Shown here piece after piece: positions 61,160-64,000 of a stretch of DNA of 64,000 bases. Source of the DNA: Diorhabda sublineata (Eukaryota > Arthropoda > Insecta > Coleoptera > Chrysomelidae). The stretch spans positions 54,562 through 118,561 of the forward strand of contig NW_026614293.1 of NCBI RefSeq assembly GCF_026230105.1, read 5' to 3'. Each line of letters begins with the position of its first letter. The stretch's first letter is position 1. Both the position numbers and the translations under genes were made by a program. The notes under the pieces were generated by a model. It was given only the letters and a program-made list of their open reading frames with translations, searched no databases and was not told the DNA's origin.

Positions 61160-62682
61160 ATGAGGGTGACACATTCAATGGCAGAGCATCAAAGACTTGA
61201 CTTTTTTTTACGAAACTTGGCATTGTCAGAATCACATAACGTGTTTCTAAATGACCTACCGAATTCCATATTTCCTTCACCGTTTCGACAACTAACAATT
61301 CTCTTCCACTTTTTGATTAGTTTTTTTAGGAAAAAATGTCACTAGTGAGCCTTTTTGGATTTTCCCCTCTCCGTCAGGTCATAGTGAAACACACTTTCCG
61401 AATATTATATTATTATGGGGGTGACACATTCAATGGCAGAGCATCGAACACTTGACTTTTTTTTACGAAACTTGGCATTGTCAGAATCACATAACGTGTT
61501 TCTAAATGACCTACCGAATTCCATATTTCCTTCACCGTTTCGACAACTAACAATTCTCTTCCACTTTTTGATTAGTTTTTTTAGGAAAAAATGTCACTAG
61601 TGAGCCTTTTTGGATTTTCCCCTCTCCGTCAGGTCATAGTGAAACACACTTTCCGAATATTATATTATTATGGGGGTGACACATTCAATGGCAGAGCATC
61701 GAAGACTTGACTTTTTTTTACGAAACTTGGCATTGTCAGAATCACATAACGTGTTTCTAAATGACCTACCGAATTCCATATTTCCTTCACCGTTTCGACA
61801 ACTAACAATTCTCTTCCACTTTTTGATTAGTTTTTTTAGGAAAAAATGTCATTAGTGAGCCTTTTTGGATTATCCCCTCTCCGTCAGGTCATAGTGAAAC
61901 ACGCTTTCCGAAGATATTATTATGAGGGTGACACATTCAATGGCAGAGCATCGAAGACTTGACTTTTTTTTACGAAACTTGGCATTGTCAGAATCACATA
62001 ACGTGTTTCTAAATGACCTACCGAATTCCATATTTCCTTCACCGTTTCGACAACTAACAATTCTCTTCCACTTTTTGATTAGTTTTTTTAGGAAAAAATG
62101 TCATTAGTGAGCCTTTTTGGATTTTCCCCTCTCCGTCAGGTCATAGTGTAACACGCTTTCCGAAGATATTATTATGAGGGTGACACATTCAATGGCAGAG
62201 CATCGAAGACTTGACTTTTTTTTACGAAACTTGGCATAGTCGGAATCACATAACGTTTTTCTAAATGACCTACCGAATTCCATCTTCCCTTCACCGTTTC
62301 GACAAATAACAATTCTCTTCCACTTTTTGTTTAGTTTTGTTGAGAAAAAACAATGCCATTATTGAGCCTTTTTGGATTTTCCCTCTCCGTCAAGTCATAG
62401 TGAAACACATTTTCCGAATATTATATTATTATGGGGGTGACACTTTCATTGGCAGAGCATCGAAGACTTGACTTTTTTTTACGAAACTTGGCATTGTCGG
62501 AATCACATGAGGCGTTTCCAAATGACCTACCGAATTCCATATTTCCTTCACCGTTTCGACAACTAACAATTCTCTTCCACTTTTTGATTAGTTTTTTTAG
62601 GAAAAAATGTCATTAGTGAGCCTTTTTGGATTTTCCCCTCTCCGTCAGGTCATAGTGAAACACGCTTTCCGAAGATATTATT
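61160..62682 (+). repeat. HQR-to-LSL cassette, 6 monomers, 1523 bp
   Basis: HQR (61160), HRTL with cactag tail (61415), an ATGGGGG-start monomer with gaagac (61670), canonical after ggattatcc (61922), catagtcgg hybrid (62174) and LSL with T8 (62431). The single frameshifted HRTL of 29787 is replaced by two recombinant monomers, 61415 and 61670. Private linkers gtgtaacacg, gccattattgag and acacattttccg are all kept. Confidence 0.85.
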
Positions 62683-63952
62683 ATGAGGGTGACACATTCA
62701 ATGGCAGAGCATCAAAGACTTGACTTTTTTTTACGAAACTTGGCATTGTCAGAATCACATAACGTGTTTCTAAATGACCTACCGAATTCCATATTTCCTT
62801 CACCGTTTCGACAACTAACAATTCTCTTCCACTTTTTGATTAGTTTTTTTAGGAAAAAATGTCACTAGTGAGCCTTTTTGGATTTTCCCCTCTCCGTCAG
62901 GTCATAGTGAAACACACTTTCCGAATATTATATTATTATGGGGGTGACACATTCAATGGCAGAGCATCGAACACTTGACTTTTTTTTACGAAACTTGGCA
63001 TTGTCAGAATCACATAACGTTTTCTAAATGACCTACCGAATTCCATATTTCCTTCACCGTTTCGACAACTAACAATTCTCTTCCACTTTTTGATTAGTTT
63101 TTTTAGGAAAAAATGTCATTAGTGAGCCTTTTTGGATTATCCCCTCTCCGTCAGGTCATAGTGAAACACGCTTTCCGAAGATATTATTATGAGGGTGACA
63201 CATTCAATGGCAGAGCATCGAAGACTTGACTTTTTTTTACGAAACTTGGCATTGTCAGAATCACATAACGTGTTTCTAAATGACCTACCGAATTCCATAT
63301 TTCCTTCACCGTTTCGACAACTAACAATTCTCTTCCACTTTTTGATTAGTTTTTTTAGGAAAAAATGTCATTAGTGAGCCTTTTTGGATTTTCCCCTCTC
63401 CGTCAGGTCATAGTGTAACACGCTTTCCGAAGATATTATTATGAGGGTGACACATTCAATGGCAGAGCATCGAAGACTTGACTTTTTTTTACGAAACTTG
63501 GCATAGTCGGAATCACATAACGTTTTTCTAAATGACCTACCGAATTCCATCTTCCCTTCACCGTTTCGACAAATAACAATTCTCTTCCACTTTTTGTTTA
63601 GTTTTGTTGAGAAAAAACAATGCCATTATTGAGCCTTTTTGGATTTTCCCTCTCCGTCAAGTCATAGTGAAACACATTTTCCGAATATTATATTATTATG
63701 GGGGTGACACTTTCATTGGCAGAGCATCGAAGACTTGACTTTTTTTTACGAAACTTGGCATTGTCGGAATCACATGAGGCGTTTCCAAATGACCTACCGA
63801 ATTCCATATTTCCTTCACCGTTTCGACAACTAACAATTCTCTTCCACTTTTTGATTAGTTTTTTTAGGAAAAAATGTCATTAGTGAGCCTTTTTGGATTT
63901 TCCCCTCTCCGTCAGGTCATAGTGAAACACACTTTCCGAATATTATATTATT
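62683..63952 (+). repeat. HQR-to-LSL cassette, 5 monomers, 1270 bp
   Basis: HQR (62683), frameshifted HRTL (62938), canonical (63189), catagtcgg hybrid (63441) and LSL (63698). Same order as 29532-30797 and 35606-36872. It has T8 in LSL, as at 36621, and is followed by an HRTL monomer with the long linker instead of HQR. Confidence 0.86.
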
Positions 63953-64000
63953 ATGGGGGTGACACATTCAATGGCAGAGCATCGAACACTTGACTTTTTT
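63953..64000 (+). repeat. Partial monomer at right edge (HRTL 5' end)
   Basis: The first 48 bases of a monomer with an ATGGGGG start and catcgaacac, so it belongs to the HRTL class. The array continues to the right of the window. Confidence 0.95.

Larger units (their letters stand above)
1..64000 (+). repeat. Satellite DNA array, 252-258 bp monomers, head to tail
   Basis: The full window is one tandem array with no unique sequence. Each monomer can be started at an ATGGGGG or ATGAGGG box followed by TGACAC. I count 252 complete monomers between 61 and 63952, all in the same orientation. Common lengths are 252, 255, 257 and 258 bp, with 251 bp slippage variants. Differences come from a 3 bp indel in the AT-rich linker before the ATG, a 3 bp indel near the end of the short reading frame (caatgcc versus atgtc context) and T-tract changes. 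The canonical 252 bp unit has 53 C, 41 G, 69 A and 89 T (37% GC). Almost every unit holds a GAATTC at monomer positions 102-107. Monomers are organised into nested higher-order repeats, listed separately. I do not recognise the satellite family. A centromeric, pericentromeric or subtelomeric location is inference only. Confidence 0.98.

Noticed and set aside
319..63883. More than 150 open frames of 60-62 codons on the + strand as a multigene family
   Set aside because: They are the same monomer repeated. About 39 copies have an internal TAG, eight have TAA at codon 6, and the 251 bp and acgttttct classes are frameshifted; these broken forms are amplified as freely as intact ones. Most class differences change amino acids. 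No promoter, conserved domain or intron structure is visible.
1..64000. CRISPR-like regular repetition
   Set aside because: The repeated unit is 252-258 bp with no unique spacers; every part of the period is conserved. It is satellite DNA.
1..64000. Transposon-derived ends, terminal repeats or target-site duplications
   Set aside because: No inverted or long terminal repeat, no transposase or reverse transcriptase coding sequence and no insertion interrupts the monomer phase anywhere in the window.
1..64000. Bacterial operon, plasmid or phage content
   Set aside because: No long frame, ribosome binding site plus gene, rRNA or tRNA is present. The uniform array with nested higher-order repeats is a eukaryotic pattern.

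Overview
The whole 64 kb window is one uninterrupted satellite DNA array. Monomers of about 252-258 bp all run head to tail in the same orientation. I count 252 complete monomers (first start at 61, last at 63698) plus a partial monomer at each edge (1-60 and 63953-64000), a mean period of about 253.5 bp. I see no gene, RNA gene, transposon, CRISPR array or unique sequence, and no interruption longer than a few bases. This is eukaryotic heterochromatin-type DNA of the centromeric, pericentromeric, subtelomeric or knob kind. I do not recognise the family and cannot name the organism. The canonical monomer has 37% GC, no CpG depletion, and an EcoRI site (GAATTC) in nearly every copy.

Tandem repetition explains the open reading frame picture. 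Each monomer carries one 61-62 codon frame ending in a double stop (TAG TGA). Whole monomer classes break it by nonsense or frameshift, and most differences between classes change the residue. I treat it as a by-product of the repeat, not as a gene family.

Layout, left to right. 1-6.5 kb: a heterogeneous zone rich in 257-258 bp monomers with many private changes and a 4.9 kb-spaced duplication. 6.5-13.6 kb: 8-10 monomer higher-order repeats (HORs) mixing 258, 255 and 252 bp classes. 13.6-15.6 kb: transition. 15.6-24.5 kb: a ladder of cassettes of 7, 9, 9, 3 and 7 monomers, each opening with a TAG-bearing monomer and closing with a 'QI' monomer. 24.5-28.5 kb: a duplicated 4-mer running into a 10-mer HOR. 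28.5-32.8 kb: cassettes with old/new hybrid monomers. 32.8-46 kb: four copies of a 2272 bp core with tails of different length. 46-53.3 kb: two copies of a 14/15-monomer super-unit. 53.3-60.4 kb: 10-, 6- and 10-monomer versions of the 10-mer HOR. 60.4-64 kb: a second copy of the 28.5-31 kb material.

The array appears to evolve by in-register unequal exchange. Chimeric monomers mark several junctions, and length differences between HOR copies equal whole-monomer deletions to the base. Homogeneity rises from left to right, so the left side may lie nearer an array edge. All statements come from reading the sequence; no alignment or database search was run.
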